Of a stretch of DNA of 64,000 bases, positions 8,651 to 17,671 are shown one piece after another. Where the stretch lies: positions 1-64,000 of the forward strand of contig CATZCM010000001.1 of the NCBI GenBank assembly GCA_958417225.1, given 5' to 3'. Origin of the DNA: an uncultured Eubacteriales bacterium (GTDB lineage: Bacteria > Bacillota > Clostridia > Oscillospirales > Acutalibacteraceae). Numbering within the stretch: position 1 is the stretch's first letter; each line of letters opens with the position of its first letter. Below the pieces are notes generated by a model. The model was not told where the DNA came from. It did not search any database and worked only from the letters and a program-made list of their open reading frames with translations. Both the position numbers and the translations under genes were made by a program.

Positions 8651-9082
8651 TGTTTAGCAGTGTTGAGAGAAGAAATAAGCATTGTACGGGATTCATAGTA
8701 AATTTTATCTAAATTTTTGAATTGAGTTTCAGGCAGGTAATTTGCTTTAAAAGAAAGTTTTAAGAAGTAATTTATTTTAATTGGTTCATGAAGTGCAATT
8801 TGCAGTTTTGCAATAAAATTTGATTTACTGTTAATTTATCATTACACACAGTAACACCTATTTTTAGATTTTAATGCAATAAACATGCAAGCTTTTCCGA
8901 GGATTATTTTTTGATGTTAAATCTCAGGTGTTCATTCTTCTTTTTCCATTAGCGCAGTCAGGAGCGTTTCATGTATAAAGTATTCATTTTTGGAGTAAGA
9001 GTAAAAAGTAACATTCATTCTAAAAATACCTAAATATAGTGGAAGTGATTTCATTTTCTGTTAGTACCATTAGATGCGTTTT
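8651..9082. other. AT-rich intergenic stretch between conjugative element and tRNA-fMet
   Basis: No open frame with a ribosome site, no repeat of the tRNA 3' end, and no recognisable RNA. Base composition is already that of the chromosome, so the element boundary is probably near 8400-8700. Confidence 0.5.
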
Positions 9083-9118
9083 ATATAAAAAAAATCACTT
9101 GTAAGAACAAGTGATTTT
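9083..9118 (-). terminator. Terminator of tRNA-fMet
   Basis: At least 12 base pairs (AAAATCACTTGT with its complement, loop AAGA), followed by a T run on the minus strand, four bases after the encoded CCA. Confidence 0.85.
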
Positions 9119-9121
9119 TTA

Positions 9122-9198
<77 letters not shown>

Positions 9199-9211
9199 TT
9201 GCTATGTCATT

Positions 9212-9240
9212 ATTATATGCTATATAGAATCAGAAGTCAA
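9212..9240 (-). promoter_or_regulatory. Promoter of tRNA-fMet
   Basis: TTGACT, 17-base spacer, TATAAT on the minus strand, 14 bases before the mature 5' end. Confidence 0.85.
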
Positions 9241-9295
9241 GTGTTTTTTTGAAAAACTATGTATAGCATATAAATTTAAAATACAAGCATGGTTT

Positions 9296-10138
9296 TTAAT
9301 TCATATCGCACAAATCAAGCAAGCTGTTTTTGCACAAGAAGAGTATTTTTTCAGTTAAAGGTAATTTTTTAACATTTTCTTGATCTGACCAATTTTTCAC
9401 ATTATATGCGGCATTGATGGTTATTTCTTTAACTGCATCGAGGTCATCTTGTGAAATTAGTTCTTTTGTATATACTGGAAATCTTCCTTCGGGTTGTGTT
9501 TTAGGGAATTTATCTATACCCATGCCTTTAAGAAACCAATCGGGATGATACACGCCATTGGTAGCACTGACGATACCGGCGAAATCTGCAATTAATTCAT
9601 CATGTATATTATTGTGTGACGATCCGAGAAATCTTTTTGTAAAGTAGTGTGTACATTCGTGTTCGCGTCGTATGATCATAGAATATTTTTTCCACAGATC
9701 GTCAGATAACGAGATACTTTCAGCAGGGATATTGCTGTATGGTTTATTTGACAAGATAATAAATCGGATGTTTTTACCGTGAGCAAAGCTTGCTCCGACG
9801 CTTTCAAGTTGTTGTTCGCCTTTTCCTTTATAAATTAATTTATTGACTAACGTAGCGAAATCCTCAGGATTTTTCGCATAAAATATCGGAATGTTGCCCG
9901 CGATAGAGTTATATATTTCAAGTGAGATGTCAGCTTCATTTTTGAAAATTATATCCTCGTCGCCATGTGGAAATTTTTCGTTTAGTGCTTTAGTGATTCC
10001 GACGTTTTTGGAGTAATCAATGATGTCCTCAAATGCTTCAATAAAGGGTTCATCATGAATATTCGTTGGAATTTCAATGTTTGTGTTAAATTTATTTTTG
10101 GTGTAATCGAGTACAGTTTTGCTAAAATTTTTATTCAT
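9296..10138 (-). CDS. HExxH-motif protein paired with ECF sigma factor; possible metallopeptidase
   Basis: 280 residues, no signal peptide or membrane segment. HECTH (about 160-164) followed by HDELIADFAG (about 179-188) has the HExxH ... E layout of gluzincin-type zinc peptidases. I cannot name the family with certainty; it may belong to an uncharacterised DUF group such as DUF7005. ATG 10138 is chosen because GAAAGG lies ten bases upstream, between the sigma gene stop and the ATG. It follows the sigma gene by 20 bases and must share its transcript. In most ECF operons this second gene is an anti-sigma factor, so the protein may regulate the sigma factor or be its effector. Confidence 0.65.
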   Translation of the reverse strand: MNKNFSKTVLDYTKNKFNTNIEIPTNIHDEPFIEAFEDIIDYSKNVGITKALNEKFPHGDEDIIFKNEADISLEIYNSIAGNIPIFYAKNPEDFATLVNKLIYKGKGEQQLESVGASFAHGKNIRFIILSNKPYSNIPAESISLSDDLWKKYSMIIRREHECTHYFTKRFLGSSHNNIHDELIADFAGIVSATNGVYHPDWFLKGMGIDKFPKTQPEGRFPVYTKELISQDDLDAVKEITINAAYNVKNWSDQENVKKLPLTEKILFLCKNSLLDLCDMN

Positions 10139-10158
10139 GAGTATCAATCCTTTCAATT

Positions 10159-10674
10159 TTAGTTTTGCATAGCTAACTTATATTTTTTTCCAAGTTTTTT
10201 TATAGCACGGCTTAATATAACTCCAACGTAACTTACGGAACAATTAAGTTTTAATGCGATGTCTTTATATGACATGTTACAGAAGTATCTGTAATAAATA
10301 ACGGTTCTGTCAGTACTTTTTAAGTTTTTGAATTCTTTCAATAAATATTCATATTGTTCATGTTCTCTGACAGCTATTTCAACGTCGTCAACGCAATAAT
10401 TTTTAGTGTATTTGTCGTCAAGAGCTATAGTTTCATTTAGAGGAAGACTTCTATAGTAGTCAATGACGGTATTGCGAGAGATAGCGAACAACCAGGTTAA
10501 ACATTGAGCTTTTGTTTCATTGAAAGTTTTTTGTTTAGCAATAGCTTTGGTAAAGACATCTGAAACTAAATCTTCAGCTACTTCTTTTTTTGAAACTCTG
10601 TACAAAATATAGTTATAAATCTTATCGTAATGATGCCGGTATAAGCTTTCAAAATCAATTTTCGATGTATTCAT
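10159..10674 (-). CDS. ECF-type RNA polymerase sigma factor
   Basis: 171 residues. Region 2 (YRHHYDKIYNYILYR ... DLVSDVFTKA ... CLTWLFAISRN) and region 4 (LKSTDRTVIYYRYF, MSYKDIALKL, SVSYVGVILSRAIKKL, a helix-turn-helix) are both intact, with no extra domain. It should direct polymerase to a small set of promoters in response to an external or cellular signal. The only co-transcribed partner is the HExxH-motif protein; no membrane anti-sigma factor is adjacent. The promoter at 10726-10753 looks like an ordinary vegetative one. Confidence 0.92.
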   Translation of the reverse strand: MNTSKIDFESLYRHHYDKIYNYILYRVSKKEVAEDLVSDVFTKAIAKQKTFNETKAQCLTWLFAISRNTVIDYYRSLPLNETIALDDKYTKNYCVDDVEIAVREHEQYEYLLKEFKNLKSTDRTVIYYRYFCNMSYKDIALKLNCSVSYVGVILSRAIKKLGKKYKLAMQN

Positions 10675-10725
10675 TTTATTCTACCTTTCTGTATGAGTTT
10701 TGTTGAAAGAAATCGTTCTATTAAA

Positions 10726-10753
10726 ATTATAATACATTAAAAATAAAAATCAA
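10726..10753 (-). promoter_or_regulatory. Promoter of the sigma/HExxH operon
   Basis: Minus-strand TTGATT, 16-base spacer, TATAAT, 52 bases before the sigma start codon. Confidence 0.55.
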
Positions 10754-10879
10754 TAGCTATTTGTAAAAAAAAGAAAAATTAGTGTTTTTTAATAATTATT
10801 TATTAGATTTTTGTAATATGGAAAATTATTGTAAGAAATCCGGGAAATAATTTTTTTTGGAAAAATTTCAAATAAGGTG

Positions 10880-10908
10880 TTTATTTATGAGAAGAAAAAT
10901 AATATAAT
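10880..10908 (+). promoter_or_regulatory. Possible murC promoter
   Basis: TATAAT at 10903-10908 is good, but the -35 (TTTATT, 17-base spacer) is poor. Confidence 0.35.
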
Positions 10909-10939
10909 AAGTATGTAGAAAAAATAAGGAGTGTTTTAT

Positions 10940-12313
10940 ATGGTAGACAAAGATATATTAAGTAAAGTACGTCGAGTACATTTTATTGGAGTAGGTGGGT
11001 CAGGCATGTGTCCGATGGCCGAAATACTTTTTCATAAAGGCTACATTGTTTCAGGTTCAGACAATTACGAGTCAGATACGTTTAAGAGAATTAAGGATTT
11101 AGGGATGGATGTAGTGATAGGTCATGAGGCAAAAAACGTTTTTAATGCAGAACTTGTAGTTTACTCAGCAGCAGTGAAATCTGACAATGTGGAGTTAATT
11201 GCAGCAAAAGAACAGGGGATACCTTGCATAGAGCGTTCTGTTATGTTGGGACTAATTACGGATAGGTATGCTAATTCAATAGCAGTTGCAGGTACTCACG
11301 GAAAAACTACCACAACAGCAATGTTGACACAAATCATGATTGAAGGGAAAAAAGATCCAACTTCGATCATTGGAGGGAAACTTCCGCTTTTACAAGGAAA
11401 TAGTTGTATCGGAAAGTCAGAAAATATAATTTGTGAAGCATGTGAATATGTTGATTCATTTTTGCAGTTAAATCCAGCGATAGCTGTGATTACAAATCTT
11501 GAGGCCGATCATCTTGATTATTTCAAAACTCTTGATAATGTAATTGTGTCTTTTAGGAAATTTTCTGAAAAAACAAGCAAAGTTCTCATAGTGAACGGTG
11601 ATGACGAAAATATAAAAAAAGCAATATGTAGTGTAAAAATACCTGTCATAACATTTGGTATGGGTGAACACAATGATTTTAGGGCAGAGCACGTTAAACT
11701 TAATTCAGATAATACACAAAACTTTGTGTTTACAAAATCAGGGGAGAAGATTGCGGATGTGAAGTTGGTTGTTCCGGGTGGCCATAATGTAATGAATGCA
11801 CTTGCTGCTGCAACGGTTGCATATTACAATGATGTGAATGTTAGTGATATTGTGAATGCCCTTGAGAAATTTACTGGTGTACACAGAAGATTCGAATTGA
11901 TCACAAAAGTGAAAGGGATTACTGTAGTTGACGATTTTGCACATCATCCAACCGAACTTACAACAACCTTAAATGCTGCTAAAAATATGAATTTTAAAAG
12001 AGTAATAGCAGTATTTCAACCACATACGTATTCACGGACGTATATGTTTTTGGATGATTTTGCGAAGGCTCTTTCAATTGCGGATAAAGTAGTTTTGTCG
12101 CAAATACTTGCCGTACGAGAGACAAATACTTACAATATATATTCAAGTGATCTTGCCAAAAAAATCGATAATTGTGTGTGTTTTGATACATTTGATGAAA
12201 TTAGTGATTATATTGCGTCTGAAGCAAAAGAAGGAGATCTTATTATAACCCTTGGTGGTGGAAATGTATACGTATGTGCTGCCCAAATTGCTAAGAAACT
12301 GAGTGGTGAATGA
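10940..12313 (+). CDS. murC: UDP-N-acetylmuramate--L-alanine ligase
   Basis: 457 residues. Adds L-alanine to UDP-MurNAc, the first amino acid of the peptidoglycan stem, in the cytoplasm. The N-terminal Rossmann motif HFIGVGGSGM, the Mur-ligase P-loop GTHGKTTTT, the metal/substrate segment TNLEADHLDYF and the C-terminal domain motif DDFAHHP are all present. Start is ATG 10940, eight bases after AAGGAG; a GTG three codons upstream overlaps that site. Here it is separated from other mur genes and heads a run with the SbcC-like gene, overlapping it by four bases. Confidence 0.96.
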   Translation: MVDKDILSKVRRVHFIGVGGSGMCPMAEILFHKGYIVSGSDNYESDTFKRIKDLGMDVVIGHEAKNVFNAELVVYSAAVKSDNVELIAAKEQGIPCIERSVMLGLITDRYANSIAVAGTHGKTTTTAMLTQIMIEGKKDPTSIIGGKLPLLQGNSCIGKSENIICEACEYVDSFLQLNPAIAVITNLEADHLDYFKTLDNVIVSFRKFSEKTSKVLIVNGDDENIKKAICSVKIPVITFGMGEHNDFRAEHVKLNSDNTQNFVFTKSGEKIADVKLVVPGGHNVMNALAAATVAYYNDVNVSDIVNALEKFTGVHRRFELITKVKGITVVDDFAHHPTELTTTLNAAKNMNFKRVIAVFQPHTYSRTYMFLDDFAKALSIADKVVLSQILAVRETNTYNIYSSDLAKKIDNCVCFDTFDEISDYIASEAKEGDLIITLGGGNVYVCAAQIAKKLSGE

Positions 12314-14373
12314 TGAAGCCGCTTAAACTGACAATGAAATCGTTTGGACCGTATAGACAGGAAAAAATTATTGACTTTACTTTGCTTAGTAGTAATCTTT
12401 TTCTTATATCAGGAGCTACAGGTAGTGGCAAAACTACTATTCTCGATGGAATGTGTATTGCACTGTATGGAAAATCTACGGGTGGGTTGAGGTCATTTAG
12501 AGATATGCGTAACCTTTCTGCACAAAATGACGATATTACTTGTGTTGAATTTATTTTTGAGGTGGATAAGACAAGGTATAAATTTAAGCGTTCACTAAAA
12601 CAACATAAGGTTAAGGGTAATTTTGAATTGAAGGATGAACATGAGGCTTATGTGTGGGATAATGATGAATATATTTACCGTGCCGGTAAGAGTGAAAGAA
12701 GAGTTACAGAATTTGCTCAGAGTATAATAGGACTTACATGCGAGCAATTTTCAAAGGTTGTTGTATTGCCGCAGGGTGAATTTAAAAATCTGTTGGTATC
12801 AAATTCTAGGGAGAAAGCGAAAATCTTTGAAAGTTTATTTGATACCCAAAAATGGTCAAATTTATGCGAAAAAATGAAAGATATAGCTGTTTTGGATAAA
12901 AGTAAGTGTGATGAATTGTCAATTGCGATAAAGGTTACGCTCGATAGGGAATCTGTAACAGATGTAGATTTGCTTTTGGAGAAAATTTCTAAAATGAAAA
13001 CGGAACTTCAAAATACGGACGATGAAGTGAAAAATGCGGAAAGAGATTATCATACAGCATTGATTGCGTGTAGGGCTGTGGATGATCAAATGCTGAAAAA
13101 TGTTCACAATATTGGTGCTGTTGAAGAATGTGAATGTGATGACATAGAATCAACACTTAGAGTAGCTGAAAGATATCCTGTGTTGTTGTCAAAATATAAC
13201 ACATTGAAGAGCATTGATGAGTCATATCGAAAACTTGAATCTCAAAAAAAGATGGTAGAGACTTTAAACAAAGAGTGTATGGAACTTGAAAAAGCATTAA
13301 ACGTACAATTGAAAACACTTGAGGGCTTGAATTTGGAATTTACAAAATTAAATTCTAATACTAGGGATTCAGTAATTATGTCTTTAATGAATAACTTGAT
13401 TGAGGGAAAGGCATGTCCAGTGTGTGGTTCAACTCATCATCCGGCTATCATGAGTGACTACAATGTGGACAACCATTCGAAAAAAATAGAAGTTTTGCAG
13501 AAAGAAATTGTTAGTACTGAAAAGGTATGTAATAATTATCGTGATGAGTTTTCTGAAAAAAAGTGTGCCTTAGAGGTAGCAAGGGCATCATTACGCCAAC
13601 AACAAGCAATATGCGATGGGTTTAATGTGTATTACAAAGCGTTCGGAAATGAACTTGATAGGGCTTTTGCGGAGCTTGATAAATCAAAGCAAGCATGTTT
13701 GACTTTGCTTGGGGCAAAAAAACAAATTCAAAATAATTTCAATGTTCAGGAAAAAAGGTATAAATATGTTTTGTCACGCATTGGAATGCTTAGGGAGCAA
13801 ATTGGAAAGTCAGAGGAATCATTAGAGAAACTTCGAAAATTAGAGCATGATTTTGAATTTGCTACATCAGCGTATTCTAGGTCCCATAAGTTATCAAACC
13901 TTTTGTCGGGAAATAACCCAATGAAAATGCCAATTAAGTTTTTTGTCCTTAGTATGATGTTTGATGTGGTGTTATCTAGAGCTAATGTGTATTTTGCTTC
14001 TCTTAGTAATTATAGGTATAGTTTGAGCAGAGCAGGTACGAAATCTAATTCGAGGGGGTACGCAGGGCTTGATGTGGAGGTATTTGATAATGAGTATGGT
14101 GAAGTTAGACCAGTTGAAACACTTTCTGGAGGAGAATTATTTTTAGCCTCACTGTCACTAGCATTTGGTTTATCTGATGCGGTTCAAAGTTATTCGGGGG
14201 GAATCCACATTGATTCAATTTTTATTGATGAAGGGTTTGGATATTTGGATTCGGATACTTTGTCAACTGCGGTAAAAGCTTTTTTCGAAATCCAGAAAAT
14301 TGGTCGAACTATCGGCATTATTTCACATGTTAGTGAATTGAAGGATTACATAACTACGTGTATAACAATATAA
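12310..14373 (+). CDS. Short SbcC/Rad50-like ATPase
   Basis: 687 residues. Walker A ATGSGKTT (about 35-42), a central coiled coil interrupted by a zinc-hook CPVCG (about 372), and a C-terminal ABC signature LSGGELFLASLSLAFG and Walker B-like IDSIFIDEGFG. The family works with the SbcD/Mre11 nuclease on DNA ends and hairpins. At 687 residues it is much shorter than the roughly 1000-1050 of typical SbcC because both coiled-coil arms are short. No sbcD is adjacent. It overlaps murC by ATGA, so the two are translationally coupled. Confidence 0.88.
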   Translation: MMKPLKLTMKSFGPYRQEKIIDFTLLSSNLFLISGATGSGKTTILDGMCIALYGKSTGGLRSFRDMRNLSAQNDDITCVEFIFEVDKTRYKFKRSLKQHKVKGNFELKDEHEAYVWDNDEYIYRAGKSERRVTEFAQSIIGLTCEQFSKVVVLPQGEFKNLLVSNSREKAKIFESLFDTQKWSNLCEKMKDIAVLDKSKCDELSIAIKVTLDRESVTDVDLLLEKISKMKTELQNTDDEVKNAERDYHTALIACRAVDDQMLKNVHNIGAVEECECDDIESTLRVAERYPVLLSKYNTLKSIDESYRKLESQKKMVETLNKECMELEKALNVQLKTLEGLNLEFTKLNSNTRDSVIMSLMNNLIEGKACPVCGSTHHPAIMSDYNVDNHSKKIEVLQKEIVSTEKVCNNYRDEFSEKKCALEVARASLRQQQAICDGFNVYYKAFGNELDRAFAELDKSKQACLTLLGAKKQIQNNFNVQEKRYKYVLSRIGMLREQIGKSEESLEKLRKLEHDFEFATSAYSRSHKLSNLLSGNNPMKMPIKFFVLSMMFDVVLSRANVYFASLSNYRYSLSRAGTKSNSRGYAGLDVEVFDNEYGEVRPVETLSGGELFLASLSLAFGLSDAVQSYSGGIHIDSIFIDEGFGYLDSDTLSTAVKAFFEIQKIGRTIGIISHVSELKDYITTCITI

Positions 14374-14402
14374 AAATTTAGTATTTGAGGGAGGTAAGAA
14401 GC

Positions 14403-15626
14403 TTGAAAAGAATAGTCGTTATAGGTGCGGGTGCATCGGGGATGGTAGCAGCCATTACAGCGGCTGAAAATTATAACAATCAAGTGATACTTTTGGAAAA
14501 ACAAAGCCGTGTTGGGAAAAAACTACTTGCTACAGGAAATGGAAGGTGCAATTTATCTAATTCAAATTTAAGCTTAAGTCATTATCATGGTATGGATAGA
14601 AGATTTACCGAGGTTGCGATAAAAAACTTTACAGCGAAAGAGACTTTGAAATTTTTTGGAAAACTTGGACTTTTATGTAATGTTTCAGACAGTGGAAGGA
14701 TATTTCCGTATAGCCATCAAGCGGGGAGTGTAGTGGATATTTTAAGATTTGCTGTAGAACGTAGTGGCATCGACCTTAGGACAGATTGTAATGTAATTGA
14801 TGTAATTAAGGTTGAGGATGGTTTTAAGATTAGAGTCGAGGGAAAAGACGATATTTTTGCAGATAATGTGATTTGCTCAATGGGAGGGGCTGCGTCTGCT
14901 CAACTTGGTGGGACAAGCGATGGGTATCGCATATTGAAATCACTTGGTCATACTTGTACAGATTTATATCCGTCTCTTGTACAGCTGAAAACTGATACTA
15001 CATATACAAAATCACTGAATGGAATAAAAACTAATGCATTAGTAAAAATTAATGGGAAAAGTGCTTATGGGGAAATTTTATTCACAAATTACGGAGTGAG
15101 CGGTCCTGTGATTTTTTCGGTATCGAGAAGTGTTACTTGTAAAAAGTATCCGTCTTGGTTAAATATTGATTTTATGTATGAATACGATGAAAAGTGTATT
15201 GTCGACATTCTGGAAAGAAAACGTAAAATTTTGAAAGATTTGGATATGTCAGAATTTTTGACTGGTATTCTTAATAAACGCATAGGTCAGACGGTTATTA
15301 GGTATTCGGGTTTGAAATTGTCCAAAAGGATTGATACACTAACTTATAGTGACATTAAGTATATTGTAAGATGCATGAAACATTTTCATATAAAGGTGGT
15401 AGGTGATATGGGGCTTTGCAATGCCCAAGTTACTGCAGGAGGGATTAATGTCTCTGAGTTTAATAGCAGGACAATGCAAAGTAAAATTTGTCCAGGACTT
15501 TTTGTTACGGGTGAACTTTTGGATGTGGATGGTGATTGTGGGGGTTATAATCTCCAATGGGCATGGTCTAGTGGCAGATTAGCAGGGCGCCTTGGGGAGA
15601 ATGGGGCTGGTAATTATGCGAAATGA
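14403..15626 (+). CDS. FAD-dependent oxidoreductase, HI0933/YhiN family
   Basis: 407 residues. N-terminal dinucleotide-binding motif VIGAGASGM, the family motif GKKLLATGNGRCNLSN, a mid-protein GGAASAQLGGTSDGY and the C-terminal FAD segment GELLDVDGDCGGYNLQWA identify the HI0933-like flavoproteins, whose physiological substrate is unknown. I use TTG 14403 (GGGAGG eight bases upstream); an upstream TTG at 14385 lies in the ribosome site. The gene follows sbcC by 29 bases and overlaps the DAHP synthase gene. Confidence 0.92.
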   Translation: MKRIVVIGAGASGMVAAITAAENYNNQVILLEKQSRVGKKLLATGNGRCNLSNSNLSLSHYHGMDRRFTEVAIKNFTAKETLKFFGKLGLLCNVSDSGRIFPYSHQAGSVVDILRFAVERSGIDLRTDCNVIDVIKVEDGFKIRVEGKDDIFADNVICSMGGAASAQLGGTSDGYRILKSLGHTCTDLYPSLVQLKTDTTYTKSLNGIKTNALVKINGKSAYGEILFTNYGVSGPVIFSVSRSVTCKKYPSWLNIDFMYEYDEKCIVDILERKRKILKDLDMSEFLTGILNKRIGQTVIRYSGLKLSKRIDTLTYSDIKYIVRCMKHFHIKVVGDMGLCNAQVTAGGINVSEFNSRTMQSKICPGLFVTGELLDVDGDCGGYNLQWAWSSGRLAGRLGENGAGNYAK

Positions 15627-16392
15627 ACTTATTATAAGTGCAAAGTCAAATGAAAGGTTTTTTAATTTATCTGAGTGCTTTAATTTGAAAAATGAATTTC
15701 AGGTAATTGCAGGTCCATGTGCTGTGGAAAATGAGTATTCGTTAGATGAAATAGCGCGTAATCTTTCAAGTTGTGGTGTGAGGTTTTTACGGGCGGGACT
15801 ATATAAACCTAGGACTTCTCCGTATTCATTTCAAGGTCTTCATGAGAGAGGACTTAGGATTTTGAGAGATACAGCACGAAAATATAACATGATAACTGTT
15901 AGTGAGGTGACTGATACACGTAATGTAGAAAAAATGATAGAATATGTTGACGTGTTACAGATTGGTGCGCGTAATATGCAAAATTTTGATTTACTTCGTG
16001 AGGTTGGGAAGTCAAAGGTCCCAGTTATATTAAAAAGAAGTTTTTCTGCAACTTTACAGGAATTGAAATTTGCGGCGGAGTACATAGCGTGTGAAGGAAA
16101 TCGGAAAATTACATTGTGTGAACGTGGAATACGTACTTTTGAAAATAGCACTAGAAATACGCTTGATATATCTTGCATTCCAATTGTGAGATTGGAAACA
16201 AAATTACCTATAATTGTGGATTTAAGCCATTCACTCGGCAGAAAGGACATAATGAGGCCAGTCGCCAAAGCTGTGAAAGCAGTCGGTGCAAATGGGATTA
16301 TGATTGAAGTACATGCACATCCTGAGGAGGCTTTATCCGATAGCGAATCACAGCTTTCGTTTACAGAGTTTAGGAGCTTAGGAATAATTTAA
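15616..16392 (+). CDS. aroF: 3-deoxy-7-phosphoheptulonate (DAHP) synthase, type I-beta
   Basis: 258 residues. Condenses PEP with erythrose-4-phosphate to open the shikimate pathway. Family motifs: IAGPCAVEN, RAGLYKPRTSPYSFQG, QIGARNMQNF, LKRSFSATLQE, HSLGRK and a final IMIEVHAHPEEALSD. There is no ACT or chorismate-mutase extension, so allosteric control by fused domains is absent. ATG 15616 lies inside the preceding gene (11-base overlap), implying coupling. Its stop abuts the stop of the convergent gene directly. Confidence 0.93.
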   Translation: MRNELIISAKSNERFFNLSECFNLKNEFQVIAGPCAVENEYSLDEIARNLSSCGVRFLRAGLYKPRTSPYSFQGLHERGLRILRDTARKYNMITVSEVTDTRNVEKMIEYVDVLQIGARNMQNFDLLREVGKSKVPVILKRSFSATLQELKFAAEYIACEGNRKITLCERGIRTFENSTRNTLDISCIPIVRLETKLPIIVDLSHSLGRKDIMRPVAKAVKAVGANGIMIEVHAHPEEALSDSESQLSFTEFRSLGII

Positions 16393-16800
16393 TTAATGCA
16401 ATATTTTTGTTTTATCTGATTGCGGAGTATATTGTCCGTAAGTTTTGCGTATTCTTTCTATAGTACTGGTGCCAGCTCTGATTTTGTACCTTTTTCTGAA
16501 TTCCCTATACCTGTGAGTAGCCCACATATAACTACCACGATTACATTTTTTAAATCCCATGTTTGAAAGATAAGCCTGAGTTTCACTTGTGGTGGGGATG
16601 AAGCCACGTATCCAAACACAACAACCGTTTGCTTCAATGTGTTGTTTTAATTCGGGCTTATTTTTAGAAATATAGTTGGTAAGTTCAATTGCTTCTGCTT
16701 TTTCTTCCGGTAAGGGAATATATTTATAATTAGCAGAACAGGTTATTGAACAATTGATTATACAGAATGTGATGCAAAGCAAAGAAAATATTTTTTTCAT
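16393..16800 (-). CDS. Secreted small protein with a DnaJ-associated-like basic motif
   Basis: 135 residues with a signal peptide (about 1-23, hydrophobic core FSLLCITFCIINCSITC). The mature part is basic; its segment MGFKKCNRGSYMWATHRYRE, continuing into KRYKIRAGTSTIERIRKTYG, resembles the short GF-W/Y-Y ... KYG motif seen in many small bacterial proteins annotated near DnaJ, but secreted here. Two adjacent Cys (CC, about 61) plus Cys near 83 could form disulphides. AGGAGG precedes ATG 16800, with a promoter at 16828-16856. Function unknown. Confidence 0.6.
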   Translation of the reverse strand: MKKIFSLLCITFCIINCSITCSANYKYIPLPEEKAEAIELTNYISKNKPELKQHIEANGCCVWIRGFIPTTSETQAYLSNMGFKKCNRGSYMWATHRYREFRKRYKIRAGTSTIERIRKTYGQYTPQSDKTKILH

Positions 16801-16827
16801 AACAAAATTCCTCCTTAGTTTTTAAAA

Positions 16828-16856
16828 ATTATATTATTATACGCAAATAATATCAA
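16828..16856 (-). promoter_or_regulatory. Promoter of the secreted small protein
   Basis: Minus-strand TTGATA, 17-base spacer, TATAAT, 28 bases before the start codon. Confidence 0.7.
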
Positions 16857-17017
16857 TAGTGTTTTAAAAATAACAGAGATTTGTTTAAAAAAAGTTCGAA
16901 TTAATGTATATAAACCATAATTAGATTGATTCATAATTTTTTTTATGGAATATAAAGTAGTGCAAAAGTGGAATTTTTTCACGATCACTACGTATTTTGA
17001 TTTTTTCTTTTTTGCTG

Positions 17018-17046
17018 TTTACAAATAAAATCTTTTTTGTTATAAT
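17018..17046 (+). promoter_or_regulatory. Promoter of the first LysM protein gene
   Basis: TTTACA, 17-base spacer, TATAAT; about 80 bases of leader before ATG 17126. Confidence 0.75.
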
Positions 17047-17125
17047 GAAAGTCGTGAATAATAGTAAAATTTTATGTTATGCGTATTTTAACTATTTGAA
17101 GTTGTTATTTGTTAAGGAGAAAAAA

Positions 17126-17671
17126 ATGATTTGCAGAAAAATTTTAACGGTATTTTTGATAGCGGGTATGCTATTATCAGGGACTAAAGTAAACGCAGTG
17201 AAGTATACCATAAAAGATGGAGACTGTATTTTTGATTTGGCTGAACGTTTTTTAGGGAGTAGAGACAAATGGATGGAAATTGTTGATTCCAATCCGTGGA
17301 TATTAGAATCTACAATTCAATCAGATGATTTATCTGAGATTAAATTGATACCAGGTCAAGTAATAATTTTTGATGAGATGTATCAAAATATTGTGGCACA
17401 AATGAAAAAGGAAGCAGAGGAATGCATTTTGTATTTAAATGATGAATCTGAGAGAATACAAGATATGATCAGTAAAATTAATGCGGAAGCTGATTTGATT
17501 GAAAAAGAACTATGTGATCCGGATGTTTTCGACCACGAATGTGGAGAGTTGGAACGTAAAATTTATAAGATTCGAATTGAAATGGCTGAAAATTATAAGA
17601 AGATAGAGATGCTTAAAATGGAAATATGCCAGGAACTGAAGTTGATATCTGAATTTGAGAATTTAACTTAA
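17126..17671 (+). CDS. Secreted LysM-like domain protein with coiled-coil tail (paralogue 1)
   Basis: 181 residues. Signal peptide about 1-24 (ending KVNA), then a LysM-like module (about 27-88: KYTIKDGDCIFDLAERFLGS, then WMEIVDSNPW and LIPGQVIIFDEM), then a charged coiled coil (about 90-178) rich in Glu/Lys/Ile. LysM domains bind peptidoglycan or chitin-type glycans. Start ATG 17126 is seven bases after AAGGAG; further in-frame ATGs upstream lack one and would hide the signal peptide. The same architecture recurs at 48345-49367. Role unknown; a cell-wall or spore-coat component is plausible. Confidence 0.75.
   Translation: MICRKILTVFLIAGMLLSGTKVNAVKYTIKDGDCIFDLAERFLGSRDKWMEIVDSNPWILESTIQSDDLSEIKLIPGQVIIFDEMYQNIVAQMKKEAEECILYLNDESERIQDMISKINAEADLIEKELCDPDVFDHECGELERKIYKIRIEMAENYKKIEMLKMEICQELKLISEFENLT

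Noticed and set aside
8346..8682. Minus-strand frames of 60 and 71 codons at the element edge
   Set aside because: No ribosome sites, and they cross the terminator and bulged-stem palindromes.
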